DNA from: Hydrogenobaculum sp.
GTDB taxonomy: Bacteria; Aquificota; Aquificia; Aquificales; Aquificaceae
Reading direction: 5' to 3'
Length of the DNA: 43,622 bases
Assembly (NCBI GenBank): GCA_023269915.1
Contig: JAGDWZ010000024.1
Coordinates: 26,908 to 70,529, forward strand
This document shows, piece after piece, positions 1 through 8,021 of the stretch. Within the stretch, counting starts at the first letter, position 1, and every line of letters starts with the position of its first letter. The notes under the pieces are model-generated. The model was given only the letters and a program-made list of their open reading frames with translations, ran no database searches and was not told the origin of the DNA. The position numbers and the translations under genes were made by a program.

Positions 1-293
1 ACAAACTCTCCAAACACAAAGAAAATATCTACTAGAAGTCTAATTATAAGGCTTATGATAAAACCTAAGCTAAACTCTTTTATGCCCATAAGTATTAGTG
101 TTATAAAATCACCTGTATAGATTGGCTTTACAGGGCTATAATAATAAAGAGATACGCTAAAAGCTATCACGAAAAATATTTTAAAGCCATTGGGTAAATC
201 TTCAAACACGGGCGCTAAAAAAACTATGGAGGATATCCTAAGTGTTATAAGCAAAAAAGTTATAAGATAAGGAATTGAGATAGTAAGTATCAT
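1..293 (-). CDS. fliR: Flagellar export apparatus protein FliR (partial)
   Basis: Only the first 97 codons are present; the gene continues beyond the left edge. The translation starts MILTISIPYLITFLLITLRI and contains several hydrophobic segments separated by short loops, as expected for the N-terminal half of FliR, a polytopic membrane part of the flagellar type III export gate with FliP and FliQ. It is not in the ORF track because it is truncated. The ATG lies one base after the fliQ stop, so it is the last visible gene of the fliG...fliR operon. Identity rests on the membrane pattern plus the classical fliP-fliQ-fliR order. Confidence 0.9.
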   Translation of the reverse strand, partial: MILTISIPYLITFLLITLRISSIVFLAPVFEDLPNGFKIFFVIAFSVSLYYYSPVKPIYTGDFITLILMGIKEFSLGFIISLIIRLLVDIFFVFGEF

Positions 294-294
294 A

Positions 295-564
295 TTACCT
301 TATATAGTTTGGTATGTTGATGATTAGTTCTTTAGTATAGTCTATCATGTGTTTCATCATCCAACTTCCTAGCAAAAAAATCACAAAAAACGCTGCAAGA
401 ATTTTTGGAATGTAGCTAAGGGTCATTTCTTGGATTTGAGTGGCAGATTGGAGTATACTTACCAAAAGTCCGACAATAAATGTGGTTAACAATATAGGGG
501 CAGACAGAAGCACCGTCATTTTAATCATGTTTTCTGTTATGGTAAGCACTTGATCCTGACTCAA
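295..564 (-). CDS. fliQ: Flagellar export apparatus protein FliQ
   Basis: The product is 89 residues, the usual FliQ length, with two transmembrane helices (about 16-38 and 52-70) and the family pattern of an ATQIQEMTLSYIPK connection between them. FliQ forms the flagellar protein-export gate in the inner membrane with FliP and FliR. The start codon is TTG and overlaps the fliP stop by four bases (TTGA). An AAGGAG Shine-Dalgarno sequence six bases upstream supports this start. fliR follows after one base, so the three gate genes should be translationally coupled. Confidence 0.96.
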   Translation of the reverse strand: MSQDQVLTITENMIKMTVLLSAPILLTTFIVGLLVSILQSATQIQEMTLSYIPKILAAFFVIFLLGSWMMKHMIDYTKELIINIPNYIR

Positions 565-1319
565 TGGTAGCTCCTTACTAAGGATAATATTACAAGTTCC
601 CAGCCATTTACTAGTACAAAAAGCATAATTTTAAAAGGCAACGATATTACAGTGGGGGGAATCATTATGATACCCATAGCTAGTAGTATAGCAGACACTA
701 CCATATCTATAACAAGAAAAGGTAAATAAAGCAAAAATATAATCTGAAAAGCTATAGATAACTCGCTCACCATGAAGGCTGGAATAACTACGCTCAAAGG
801 TAAATCGTTTATATTTTTGATGTTATCTTTGTTTGGAATATTTGAAGCTAGCAAGAAAGTTCTTTCGGTGCTTACTTTTGTATTTCTTACCATAAACTCT
901 TTAAGAGGCTCTATAGTATTTTGTATAAATTGTTTATCGGTAATTTTATGTTGAAGGTATGGTTGAAGTGCGTTTTTGTTTATTTGATTGATCACTGGAT
1001 ACATGACATAAAACGTTAAAAAGAGCGCCAAAGATGTTATAACTTGATTGGGAGGGACGTTTGGAAGACCTATAGCTTGTCTTAGTACTGATAAAACGGT
1101 TACTATCCTTATAAAAGATGTAGTCATTATGATTATAGAAGGTGCCAAGCTAAGAACCGTTAGGATAAGTATAAGCCTTATGGCTTCTGTGAAGTTGCCA
1201 TTGTTAAAGCTCACTTGAACACCGGGTATTACGTTTATAGGATTTTCGTTTTGAGCCATAGCTAAGTGTGATAACAATAAAAGCCCAATAATTAAGCTAA
1301 TTAACGTTTTCACCCTCAT
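561..1319 (-). CDS. fliP: Flagellar export apparatus protein FliP
   Basis: FliP is the core channel component of the flagellar type III export gate. The protein has an N-terminal signal peptide (MRVKTLISLIIGLLLLSHLAMA), then hydrophobic segments with the diagnostic stretch SFIRIVTVLSVLRQAIGLPN and a C-terminal pair of helices containing PPTVISLPFKIMLFV. The ORF track opens at 1346. The ATG at 1319 is preferred because it gives a clean signal peptide and reduces the overlap with fliO to about 23 bases; ATG at 1322 is an equal alternative. The length of about 252 residues is normal for the family. Confidence 0.95.
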   Translation of the reverse strand: MRVKTLISLIIGLLLLSHLAMAQNENPINVIPGVQVSFNNGNFTEAIRLILILTVLSLAPSIIIMTTSFIRIVTVLSVLRQAIGLPNVPPNQVITSLALFLTFYVMYPVINQINKNALQPYLQHKITDKQFIQNTIEPLKEFMVRNTKVSTERTFLLASNIPNKDNIKNINDLPLSVVIPAFMVSELSIAFQIIFLLYLPFLVIDMVVSAILLAMGIIMIPPTVISLPFKIMLFVLVNGWELVILSLVRSYH

Positions 1320-1569
1320 CATCCATCTCATATATAAGTTTAGCATAATCTTTTGCTACAAATACCAATATCAATTTTTTTTTAGCTTTTAATATGATAA
1401 ACTTTGAATGTTTGTCTACGGGAATTATTCTATATATATATATTATGTCATCTTTTTGATATGTTTTAGATAATATGTTTTTCCAATCAAAAGCTGTATA
1501 TAAAAAAGCTATAAGCGAGAGAACCATGCCAAGGGCACTTACAGTTTTTAAAAATAATATTATTTCCAC
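1297..1569 (-). CDS. fliO: FliO-like flagellar assembly protein
   Basis: This 90-residue protein has one N-terminal transmembrane helix (about residues 8-26) followed by a small cytoplasmic domain with the pattern IYRIIPVDKHSKFIILKAKKKLILVF, resembling the beta-rich tail of FliO. FliO assists assembly of the FliP ring. Sequence divergence is high in this family, so position counts: it lies between fliL and fliP, where FliO normally sits. The start is GTG with no clear Shine-Dalgarno sequence, five bases after the fliL stop, so translation is probably coupled to fliL. An internal ATG at codon 15 would remove half the membrane helix and is less likely. Confidence 0.78.
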   Translation of the reverse strand: MEIILFLKTVSALGMVLSLIAFLYTAFDWKNILSKTYQKDDIIYIYRIIPVDKHSKFIILKAKKKLILVFVAKDYAKLIYEMDDEGENVN

Positions 1570-1573
1570 AAAT

Positions 1574-2056
1574 CTACATAGTTTGTACTATGAATTGTGT
1601 GAAGTAGATATTTTGTACACCCCCTGTTACCAATATAGCATTTATTCTTTTTATAAGCTCTAATCTTAGCTCTTCTTTGCCCTCCGGAGTCCTTATCTCG
1701 TTGTATGTTTTAGAACTAAGAAGGTTTATAACGGCATCTTTTATAATGGGAAGTCTTTTTACAACTTCCTCTTGAACTTTTTGGTTTGATAATTCTAGCG
1801 TGATAGAAACTTTAGCATATGTATTGGCATTTTTGTCTGCTAAATTCACTAAAAAAGAACCCAAATTATACATTATGCCAAGTTTTTGGGGTGCCACTGG
1901 CATAGCTTTTTTTGTCTCTTTTTTCTTATGTATTATGAAAAAATATGCTCCAGCGCCTCCTCCTATGAGCAGGAGGAGGATTACTGGTACCAATATGAAT
2001 ATAAGCTTTTTTTTGCCTCCGGGCTTACCTTCTTCTTTTACCTGTTCCTCTGCCAT
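1574..2056 (-). CDS. fliL: Flagellar basal-body protein FliL
   Basis: FliL is a single-pass inner-membrane protein that surrounds the stator around the motor. The 160-residue product has a short charged cytoplasmic N-terminus, one helix (about 18-42, KLIFILVPVILLLLIGGGAG), then a periplasmic domain with the family pattern LGSFLVNLADKN and a C-terminal VQNIYFTQFIVQ. The start lies about 11 bases after the flgE stop. No good Shine-Dalgarno sequence is visible ahead of the ATG. Neighbours on both sides are flagellar and agree with the call. Confidence 0.93.
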   Translation of the reverse strand: MAEEQVKEEGKPGGKKKLIFILVPVILLLLIGGGAGAYFFIIHKKKETKKAMPVAPQKLGIMYNLGSFLVNLADKNANTYAKVSITLELSNQKVQEEVVKRLPIIKDAVINLLSSKTYNEIRTPEGKEELRLELIKRINAILVTGGVQNIYFTQFIVQTM

Positions 2057-2067
2057 ACTATATTATT

Positions 2068-3819
2068 TTAACCTGTAACCATATTTAGCGTAGCTTGTAA
2101 TACGTTGTCTGAAGATGTTACTACTTTTGCGTTGGCTTGATATGACCTTTCCGCAGTTACAAGCTGTATGTAAGCTTGAGCTATATCTACGTTTGATTGT
2201 TCTAGCATGCCTGATTGGATTATATCTGCGCTTCCTGGCAACAATATAGTGGGTGTGTAGATTGACGTGTATAGATTAGACCCTTTTTCTAAGAGTTCGT
2301 TGGGGTCTTGGAACTGTGCAAGAGCTACCCTATAAAGAGGCGTAGATTGGCCGTTGGAATAAACCCCAACAACGGTACCATCGCTTGATAATACATAAAC
2401 GTTTACAAGGTTTCCAAGAGAGTATCCATCTTGAGAAGCTGTTATGGTAAAATCAGATGCATCTTGGGTTATGTATGAGTTGTCTATTATTCCTGCACTT
2501 GTACTTGTGGTAGGTTTGGCTCCTATTAGTTGCCCGAAAGCTAATCCACCTGTTGATTGGGAGCTGGCTGAGTTTAAGTTTCCTACTATGTTTCCATCTC
2601 CTAGTACAAGGGGATTTTGAGTGCCTATGAAATATTCGTAGCTTGAAGAAGTTGGATAAGTGTATACACCTATGGTGGAGCTTGTCGTAATATTACCGGT
2701 GTTTGGGTCAAAGTTCAATACAGCTGTAGCCGCGTAGATTGTGCTGCTGCCAGTGTATATCGGCACACCTATGCCGCTAGACAAATTGTATGGAACAAAG
2801 CCACTGGTTGCTCCAGAGCCTATGGTGTCCCATTCTTGCGTTCCGCCTGGAGGTCTTGTTGGATTCACTACGTAGCTTATAGTAGTAGAAGATGTTGTGA
2901 CATTTACTACCCAATCTGTAACCATAGAGCCAGAGGAGTTGGTGCCAGATATCATATAGTACGGAGAAACTGTAGCAGATATAATACTTGAACTTGCTGT
3001 ATTTGGTGGGTTAGTAATGTTGTACCACGTCAAAGAACCACCGCTAACGGTAGTGCTTTGCCATGTTCCAGCTACATTTCTATACAAAACTTTACCAGAG
3101 GTATCGCTGTAGTATGCTGCTTTTTCATTTTCTGCATATATATAATTCCATGTGTTTGGTCCTGTTTTCTGGAAGTATGTATCACCTTCTATGGTGTTTC
3201 CTAAGCTATCAAATGTGGTTAGCGTATTTTGATAATTGAAAGTAGCTGTATTTAGAGGGTCAAAAGCTTGTGTTATACTTGGAGCTGTGGAGTTTAAGTT
3301 GGTTGGTTGCTGATATGTTATTAGGTCTGTGGCTTTTGGCGGTTGCTGAGGTATTATATATATGGGTTGTAGAGAAGTGCCTACTACAGACCCAGATTGA
3401 TTAACTTTGTATCCTAAAAGTTTTAAACCATCAGGATTTACCATATAACCTTGTTGGCTTATGGTAAATTGCCCATTTCTAGTGTAAAACACATTGCCAG
3501 CGTTTGCTGGGTCTTGTAATATGAATAGCCCATTTCCTTGTATTGCTAAGTCTGTATTGTTGCCAGTTTGCTCAAAGTTTCCAAGCTGCCAATCTATTTG
3601 CGTAGAATCAACTATAACACCAGCACCGTATATTGTAGATTTTAACGTATCAGTGAGCGTATTGATACCCACGTTTACATTAGCTATGACGTTTTCAAAT
3701 ATTGGATTCACTGCTTTGTAACCTACAGTGTCAGCGTTTGCCATGTTGTTTGATACTATGCTAAGGTAGTTGTTAAAAGCATCAAGACCAGATACTGCGT
3801 TGTAAAAACTTGGTAGCAT
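2068..3819 (-). CDS. flgE: Flagellar hook protein FlgE
   Basis: This is the structural subunit of the flagellar hook. The N-terminal D0 segment has the rod/hook signature SIVSNNMANADTVGYKA. The C-terminal D0 helix (SNVDIAQAYIQLVTAERSYQ...) is the conserved polymerisation helix. At 583 residues it is much longer than the roughly 400-residue enterobacterial FlgE; the extra material is a Ser/Thr/Gly/Asn-rich central region (about 190-440) that should form surface domains. It is preceded by AAGGAGG eight bases before the ATG. flgD, encoding the cap needed for hook assembly, lies immediately upstream. Confidence 0.95.
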   Translation of the reverse strand: MLPSFYNAVSGLDAFNNYLSIVSNNMANADTVGYKAVNPIFENVIANVNVGINTLTDTLKSTIYGAGVIVDSTQIDWQLGNFEQTGNNTDLAIQGNGLFILQDPANAGNVFYTRNGQFTISQQGYMVNPDGLKLLGYKVNQSGSVVGTSLQPIYIIPQQPPKATDLITYQQPTNLNSTAPSITQAFDPLNTATFNYQNTLTTFDSLGNTIEGDTYFQKTGPNTWNYIYAENEKAAYYSDTSGKVLYRNVAGTWQSTTVSGGSLTWYNITNPPNTASSSIISATVSPYYMISGTNSSGSMVTDWVVNVTTSSTTISYVVNPTRPPGGTQEWDTIGSGATSGFVPYNLSSGIGVPIYTGSSTIYAATAVLNFDPNTGNITTSSTIGVYTYPTSSSYEYFIGTQNPLVLGDGNIVGNLNSASSQSTGGLAFGQLIGAKPTTSTSAGIIDNSYITQDASDFTITASQDGYSLGNLVNVYVLSSDGTVVGVYSNGQSTPLYRVALAQFQDPNELLEKGSNLYTSIYTPTILLPGSADIIQSGMLEQSNVDIAQAYIQLVTAERSYQANAKVVTSSDNVLQATLNMVTG

Positions 3820-3830
3820 AAACCACCTCC

Positions 3831-4535
3831 TTAAGTTGTAGTTGAGCTAGGTATCGCTCCAGCGTAAATTATGTTAGATGCTGGTTCTGTTAAACCAGAT
3901 TGAAGTGTTAAATCTAAATTTGAACCACTTAGATTAACAGATTGCACTATATCTGCTAAGCCAAGTTTTACGTTTTGATTCGGGATGCCGTTTGATAATA
4001 TTTGCACTCCGTATTGACCAGGTGGTAAACTGCTTAAGTTTAAAGGATTTAAACCAGCTGTTAGGCTCATTGTAATTGTTTTAACTGGGGTATTACCGTT
4101 CATTATTTCAATAGTTACATTGGACATGCTTGTAGGTGCGTCAAGATAATAATTGACATTTTTTGTGGTATCTACGCCGCTTGTACTAAAAACAAACTCT
4201 TTGCCTATCATGTTTATAGAGTTAAGCGTGGTCATCTGAGAAAGCAAAGCCTCTAACGCTTGGGTTTGCTGCTGCGCCATGCTGTAGTAACCTATTTGTT
4301 GAAGCTGTACTGTGGCGTTTATCATAGATGTTACATCGTTGCCACTTGAAGATGCTGGATCTTGATACTTTAGCTCAGTGGTGTAGATTTCCATGTAAGC
4401 GCTTGCGCTAAGGTTCATGAGACTTTGATGAGTACCTGGTGGCACAACATTTACTTTTGGAAGCCAAGAGGGTGACGAGATGCTTTGCCCCGTATTTAAT
4501 CCACCTACCAAGTTTGAGCTGTTTACCGTACTCAT
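3831..4535 (-). CDS. flgD: Flagellar hook-capping protein FlgD
   Basis: FlgD caps the growing hook and directs FlgE polymerisation. The N-terminal region contains YMEIYTTELKYQDPAS, a variant of the FlgD signature ending in QLKNQDP, followed by a Gln-rich helix (LQQIGYYSMAQQQTQALEALL). Residues about 110-220 show the tudor/FnIII-like beta pattern with VKTITMSLTAGLNPLNLSSLPPGQYGV. The length of 234 residues is typical. A GGAGG sequence precedes the ATG, and flgE follows after 11 bases. There is no fliK-type hook-length gene next to it, although fliK often sits upstream of flgD in other bacteria. Confidence 0.92.
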   Translation of the reverse strand: MSTVNSSNLVGGLNTGQSISSPSWLPKVNVVPPGTHQSLMNLSASAYMEIYTTELKYQDPASSSGNDVTSMINATVQLQQIGYYSMAQQQTQALEALLSQMTTLNSINMIGKEFVFSTSGVDTTKNVNYYLDAPTSMSNVTIEIMNGNTPVKTITMSLTAGLNPLNLSSLPPGQYGVQILSNGIPNQNVKLGLADIVQSVNLSGSNLDLTLQSGLTEPASNIIYAGAIPSSTTT

Positions 4536-4545
4536 TGTGTACCTC

Positions 4546-5823
4546 CTAACTTATTTTACTTACAAGCTCTTTTAACTCTTGCAAGCTATTATTATAATTT
4601 ATGCCAGTTTTTGGATTTTGCATGAAAAAATTATCTATATCGGATTTATGCTCTAAAACTTTATCTATGGTGGGATTAGAACCTTTCCTATAAAGCCCTA
4701 CCTTTATGATGTCTTCCATTGAATAATATTCAGATAAAATTTGTTTAAACTTCAATACATAATTCCAATGTTCTTCTGAAACTATACTTGGCATTATACG
4801 GCTTATACTTTTAAGTGGGTCTATAGCTGGGTATATACCAGCGTCTGCTATTTTTCTAGATAAAAGTATGTGCCCATCCAAAAAGCTTATGGCGCTGTCG
4901 GCCACAGGGTCTAAAGAGGTGTCATCTCCTTCTACCAACACGCTAAATATTCCAGTTATTCCAAAATCTCCTATAAGGCCACAAGCTTCTATTATTTTAG
5001 ACATCATTAAAAACACCGAAGGCGTATATCCTTTTAGTGTAGGTGGCTCTCCTACGGATAATCCTATCTCTCTCTGAGCCATAGCAAGCCTTGTCAAAGA
5101 ATCCATTACAAGAAGCACATTATAACCTTTGCTAGCAAAAAATCTTGCATGCACTAAGGCGCTTATGGCTCCTTTTACTTTCATAATTGGCGTTTGGTCC
5201 GATGTGGATACTATAACTACGGATTTGTCAAAAGCATCTCCTAATATATCCTCTATATACTCTCTTACTTCTCTTCCTCTTTCTCCGATAAGAGCTAATA
5301 CCACTACATCTGAAGAACTATGTTTCATTATCATTCCGAGGGTAGTGGTTTTTCCTACGCCAGCTCCTGCAAATACACCCACTCTCTGTCCTATACCGAT
5401 TGTGGTTAAAGCATTTATACTTCTTACTCCTGTGTCAAATATTTTCGTTATTTTTTTTCTTTCCATGGGCGAGTAATTTTCCAAATTTAAAGGCGCTTTT
5501 TTTATTGCTTTTACACCTTTGTTGTTGGAGCTATATATGATGTTGCCAAATGGATCCAATACTTTGCCAAGAAAATCTTCAGAGACGTAAGTAGATACTG
5601 GTTCTTCTGTGTATAATACTTTTGTGCCTGGTCTAACGTTTACATTGTTGTCAAAGCACATGATGATAGCGTTTTCTTTATCAAAACCTATTATTTCTCC
5701 TTTGGCATCGTTGTTTACCAATACCTCTTCCCCAACGCCAGAATTGTAGTTTGTAGCCTCTATATAGATGCCACTTACTTTTTTTACCTTACCGTATATT
5801 TTGTAAGGCTTTTTCAACAGCAT
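4546..5823 (-). CDS. fliI: Flagellum-specific ATPase FliI
   Basis: FliI is the F1-beta-like ATPase that powers flagellar export with FliH. A Walker A motif (GAGVGKTT, about residues 153-160) is followed by a Walker B region (VLLVMDSLTRLAMAQREIG) and the family motif GEPPTLKGYTPSVF. The length of 425 residues is normal. The start codon overlaps the end of fliH by 35 bases, so the two are probably translationally coupled. No fliJ follows; flgD comes next. Confidence 0.97.
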   Translation of the reverse strand: MLLKKPYKIYGKVKKVSGIYIEATNYNSGVGEEVLVNNDAKGEIIGFDKENAIIMCFDNNVNVRPGTKVLYTEEPVSTYVSEDFLGKVLDPFGNIIYSSNNKGVKAIKKAPLNLENYSPMERKKITKIFDTGVRSINALTTIGIGQRVGVFAGAGVGKTTTLGMIMKHSSSDVVVLALIGERGREVREYIEDILGDAFDKSVVIVSTSDQTPIMKVKGAISALVHARFFASKGYNVLLVMDSLTRLAMAQREIGLSVGEPPTLKGYTPSVFLMMSKIIEACGLIGDFGITGIFSVLVEGDDTSLDPVADSAISFLDGHILLSRKIADAGIYPAIDPLKSISRIMPSIVSEEHWNYVLKFKQILSEYYSMEDIIKVGLYRKGSNPTIDKVLEHKSDIDNFFMQNPKTGINYNNSLQELKELVSKIS

Positions 5824-6538
5824 CTTTTATCATATCCTTGTTAAAGCGTTCTATTACAAAGTCTTTCGTTTCTATTTGAAATTCTCCGTCTTCAAAGTTT
5901 TCTTCTATAAATTCAAATTCTATGTTGTCAATAAGCTTAACATATTTTTTAAAAGTTTCTATGAAGGTTTTGTTGGCTTTTAATACTATAAAATCCTTAA
6001 ATATCTTAGAATCCTCAAAAATGCTTTTTATTATAGAATCTATATCTATGGTGCATTTTGCGTATATAGTTTCTAATACAGTATATATTATCGTTTTAAT
6101 TTCATCTAAAGCTAGCTGCTTTGTTTGATTTATGCTGGTGGCTATGGCCTCCAAGCTTTTTATAACAGCGTTTTTATACATCTCCTCTTTGGCTTCTTTT
6201 TCTCTTAGTTGTTCTATAATGGCTTTTAGCTCGCTTTCTTCTTGAAGTAGTCTTTCTTTTTCTTTTTCTATGCTTTCAAGCTGTTCTTTTGAGATTTTCA
6301 GTTCCTCTTCAAGATTTTTTTTAAGCTCTATTAATCTTTTTATTTCCTCTTCTTTTAGCTGGAGTTTATTTTCTAGTTGTTGTATGGTATCTTTGTACTT
6401 TTGTATTTTGGCTTGGGTTTCTTTTTTTAAAAACTCTAAAACACTTGATATAGCTGATTCTTTGGTGTTTTTCTTTTGTTCTTTTTTGTCTTCCTTTTCT
6501 AATACGACCTCTTGAATGGCTTCAAAATGCTCATTCAT
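5789..6538 (-). CDS. fliH: Flagellar assembly protein FliH
   Basis: FliH is the regulator and stator-like partner of the FliI ATPase. Residues about 35-125 are an almost uninterrupted Lys/Glu-rich coiled coil. The C-terminal part (about 130-249) resembles the FliH/HrpE/V-ATPase-E domain, with two helical stretches followed by FIVLKANKTFIETFKKY. Its place between fliG and fliI is the classical one. It overlaps fliG by eight bases and fliI by 35. The identity is supported by position and architecture more than by sharp motifs. Confidence 0.88.
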   Translation of the reverse strand: MNEHFEAIQEVVLEKEDKKEQKKNTKESAISSVLEFLKKETQAKIQKYKDTIQQLENKLQLKEEEIKRLIELKKNLEEELKISKEQLESIEKEKERLLQEESELKAIIEQLREKEAKEEMYKNAVIKSLEAIATSINQTKQLALDEIKTIIYTVLETIYAKCTIDIDSIIKSIFEDSKIFKDFIVLKANKTFIETFKKYVKLIDNIEFEFIEENFEDGEFQIETKDFVIERFNKDMIKDAVEKALQNIR

Positions 6539-7529
6539 AAGAAGCGCCGCCGGTTAAATCTATTTTGCCTTCATCTGCTAACTTCTTTATAACAGCTATT
6601 ATTTCTTTTTGGGCTTTTTCTACATCAGCGGCCCTTACTGGTCCCATTGCTTCCATGTCTTCTTTCATTATAGTAGCTGCTTTTTGAGACATATTAGAGA
6701 AAAATTTATCTTTTATTACATCAGAAGCGCCCTTTAGAGCTATCATCAACGTATTCTTGTCTACGGCTTTTAATATCTCTACTATATCTCTGTTGCTTAG
6801 TTTTGCTATATCATCAAATACAAACATTTTATCTTTTATTCTTTCTGCTAGGTATTTGTCTTCTTGTTCTATCTTGGTTAAAATCTTATCTGTTATCTTC
6901 TTATCCAGCAAGTTTAAAACTTCTGCTGCCAAAACAAGACCGTTTGTCTTTTGCGAGAAACCGGTAAGACCTATACCTCTTATCTCTTCAGCTAGGTTTT
7001 CTATTAGCTCTCCTAAGAATTCTGGTGATATATTTTCCAATGTTGCAAGCCTTTTTGTTACTTCTACAGCTATATTTTCTGGTAGATATTGTAATACATC
7101 AGCTGCTCTCATAGGGCTTAACTGAGATAGCACCACTGCAATTGTCTGAGGATGTTCTTTTGCCAATAAAGAGGCCAAAACCTTTATATCTACTTTTTCC
7201 AACTCTTGGAAGCTTTTTATAATAGTGGAACTACTTACAAACTCGTATATTTTGGCAAACTTTTCTGGCGGTAACACCTTTCTGGCAAATTCTAAGAGCT
7301 GTTCTGTGTCTGGTGAAACTATTGTAGTTTCTTGGTATTCTTGTAAAAATTCTTTGGCTATCTCCTCTACATCTTGAAGAGTTATACCTTGGAGCGAGTT
7401 CATATTGATGAATATATCTTGTAGTTCAGACTCATCTAACTCTTTCATTATCTCAACCGCTACATCCGGCGGTAACGCCATCATCAATACCGCTGCCTTT
7501 TGGGCCTTTGTGAGTTTATCTACCGGCAT
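6531..7529 (-). CDS. fliG: Flagellar motor switch protein FliG
   Basis: FliG is a C-ring protein that couples stator ion flow to rotation and binds FliM. The 332-residue protein has the N-terminal domain LTKAQKAAVLMMALPPDVA, the middle-domain EHPQTIAVVLSQL motif near residue 135, and a C-terminal domain with charged helices (MFVFDDIAKLSNRDIVEILKAVD) that contact MotA. It is the first gene of the flagellar operon. A near-consensus promoter lies just upstream (7546-7574). No strong Shine-Dalgarno sequence precedes the ATG. Confidence 0.97.
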   Translation of the reverse strand: MPVDKLTKAQKAAVLMMALPPDVAVEIMKELDESELQDIFINMNSLQGITLQDVEEIAKEFLQEYQETTIVSPDTEQLLEFARKVLPPEKFAKIYEFVSSSTIIKSFQELEKVDIKVLASLLAKEHPQTIAVVLSQLSPMRAADVLQYLPENIAVEVTKRLATLENISPEFLGELIENLAEEIRGIGLTGFSQKTNGLVLAAEVLNLLDKKITDKILTKIEQEDKYLAERIKDKMFVFDDIAKLSNRDIVEILKAVDKNTLMIALKGASDVIKDKFFSNMSQKAATIMKEDMEAMGPVRAADVEKAQKEIIAVIKKLADEGKIDLTGGASYE

Positions 7530-7545
7530 AAGCTATTCTTTTGCT

Positions 7546-7574
7546 ATTATAAACTATTTTTGTTTTTAAGACAA
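7546..7574 (-). promoter_or_regulatory. Sigma70-type promoter of the fliG flagellar operon
   Basis: On the minus strand, TTGTCT and TATAAT are separated by exactly 17 bases, in the 48-base gap between the phosphoesterase gene and fliG. The predicted start site is about 10 bases before the fliG ATG. No sigma28-type motif is seen here, so the structural operon appears to be read by the housekeeping polymerase. No terminator hairpin is visible between the preceding operon and this promoter, so read-through is possible. Confidence 0.72.
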
Positions 7575-7577
7575 TGG

Positions 7578-8021
7578 TTAATCCGAAGATTTAAAGAAGA
7601 GCCATGCATCTTGCCCACCCTTTGGAAATTTTATAAGATGATATTTACCTTTTAGTTTGGCGCCATTTAAAATAAAGTCGTATTTTGTATTGGTTCTTTC
7701 TAAAAGCTCAAAAGTTCCTTTGTCCCAGATTTTTACAACGCCAGCTCCATATTGACCTTCTGGGATAACGCCTTCAAAATTTGCATATTCCAGCGGGTGG
7801 TCTTCTGTCTGAATCGCCAACCTTTTAACATTTTTTTCCGTTGGCGGTTCTTTGGGTATAGCCCAAGATTTTAAAACTCCGTCCAAAGCCAGCCTAAAAT
7901 CCCAATGAAGATGAGAAGCGTGGTGTTCTTGGACTACAAATATAGGTTCATGCTCTTGTGCTATGCTCCATTGTGGTTCTGGGGTTTTTGAAAAGTCCCT
8001 CTTTTCAGAATACTTACTCAA
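7578..8021 (-). CDS. Stand-alone LigD-type 3'-phosphoesterase domain protein
   Basis: The 147-residue protein matches the phosphoesterase (PE) module of the bacterial NHEJ ligase LigD, here without ligase or polymerase domains. Visible motifs are EHHASHLHWDFRLALDG (about 32-48; His, His, Asp and Arg of the Mn-dependent active site) and EDHPLEYANFEGVIPEGQYG (about 73-92; His and Tyr of the active site). The family trims 3'-phosphate and 3'-ribonucleotide ends before ligation. No Ku or ATP-dependent ligase gene is in the window. It overlaps pdxJ by four bases and is the last gene of the regulator-guaA-pdxJ operon. Confidence 0.88.
   Translation of the reverse strand: MSKYSEKRDFSKTPEPQWSIAQEHEPIFVVQEHHASHLHWDFRLALDGVLKSWAIPKEPPTEKNVKRLAIQTEDHPLEYANFEGVIPEGQYGAGVVKIWDKGTFELLERTNTKYDFILNGAKLKGKYHLIKFPKGGQDAWLFFKSSD

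Noticed and set aside
772-954. Plus-strand ORFs within the flagellar operon (772-954, 1475-1663, 1800-2078, 3494-3721 and similar)
   Set aside because: They are antisense shadows of strongly supported genes, with no ribosome site and no family-like protein sequence.
1431-1446. TATATATATA-type microsatellite
   Set aside because: It lies inside fliO codons and simply reflects Ile/Tyr-rich AT-biased sequence; not a distinct repeat element.
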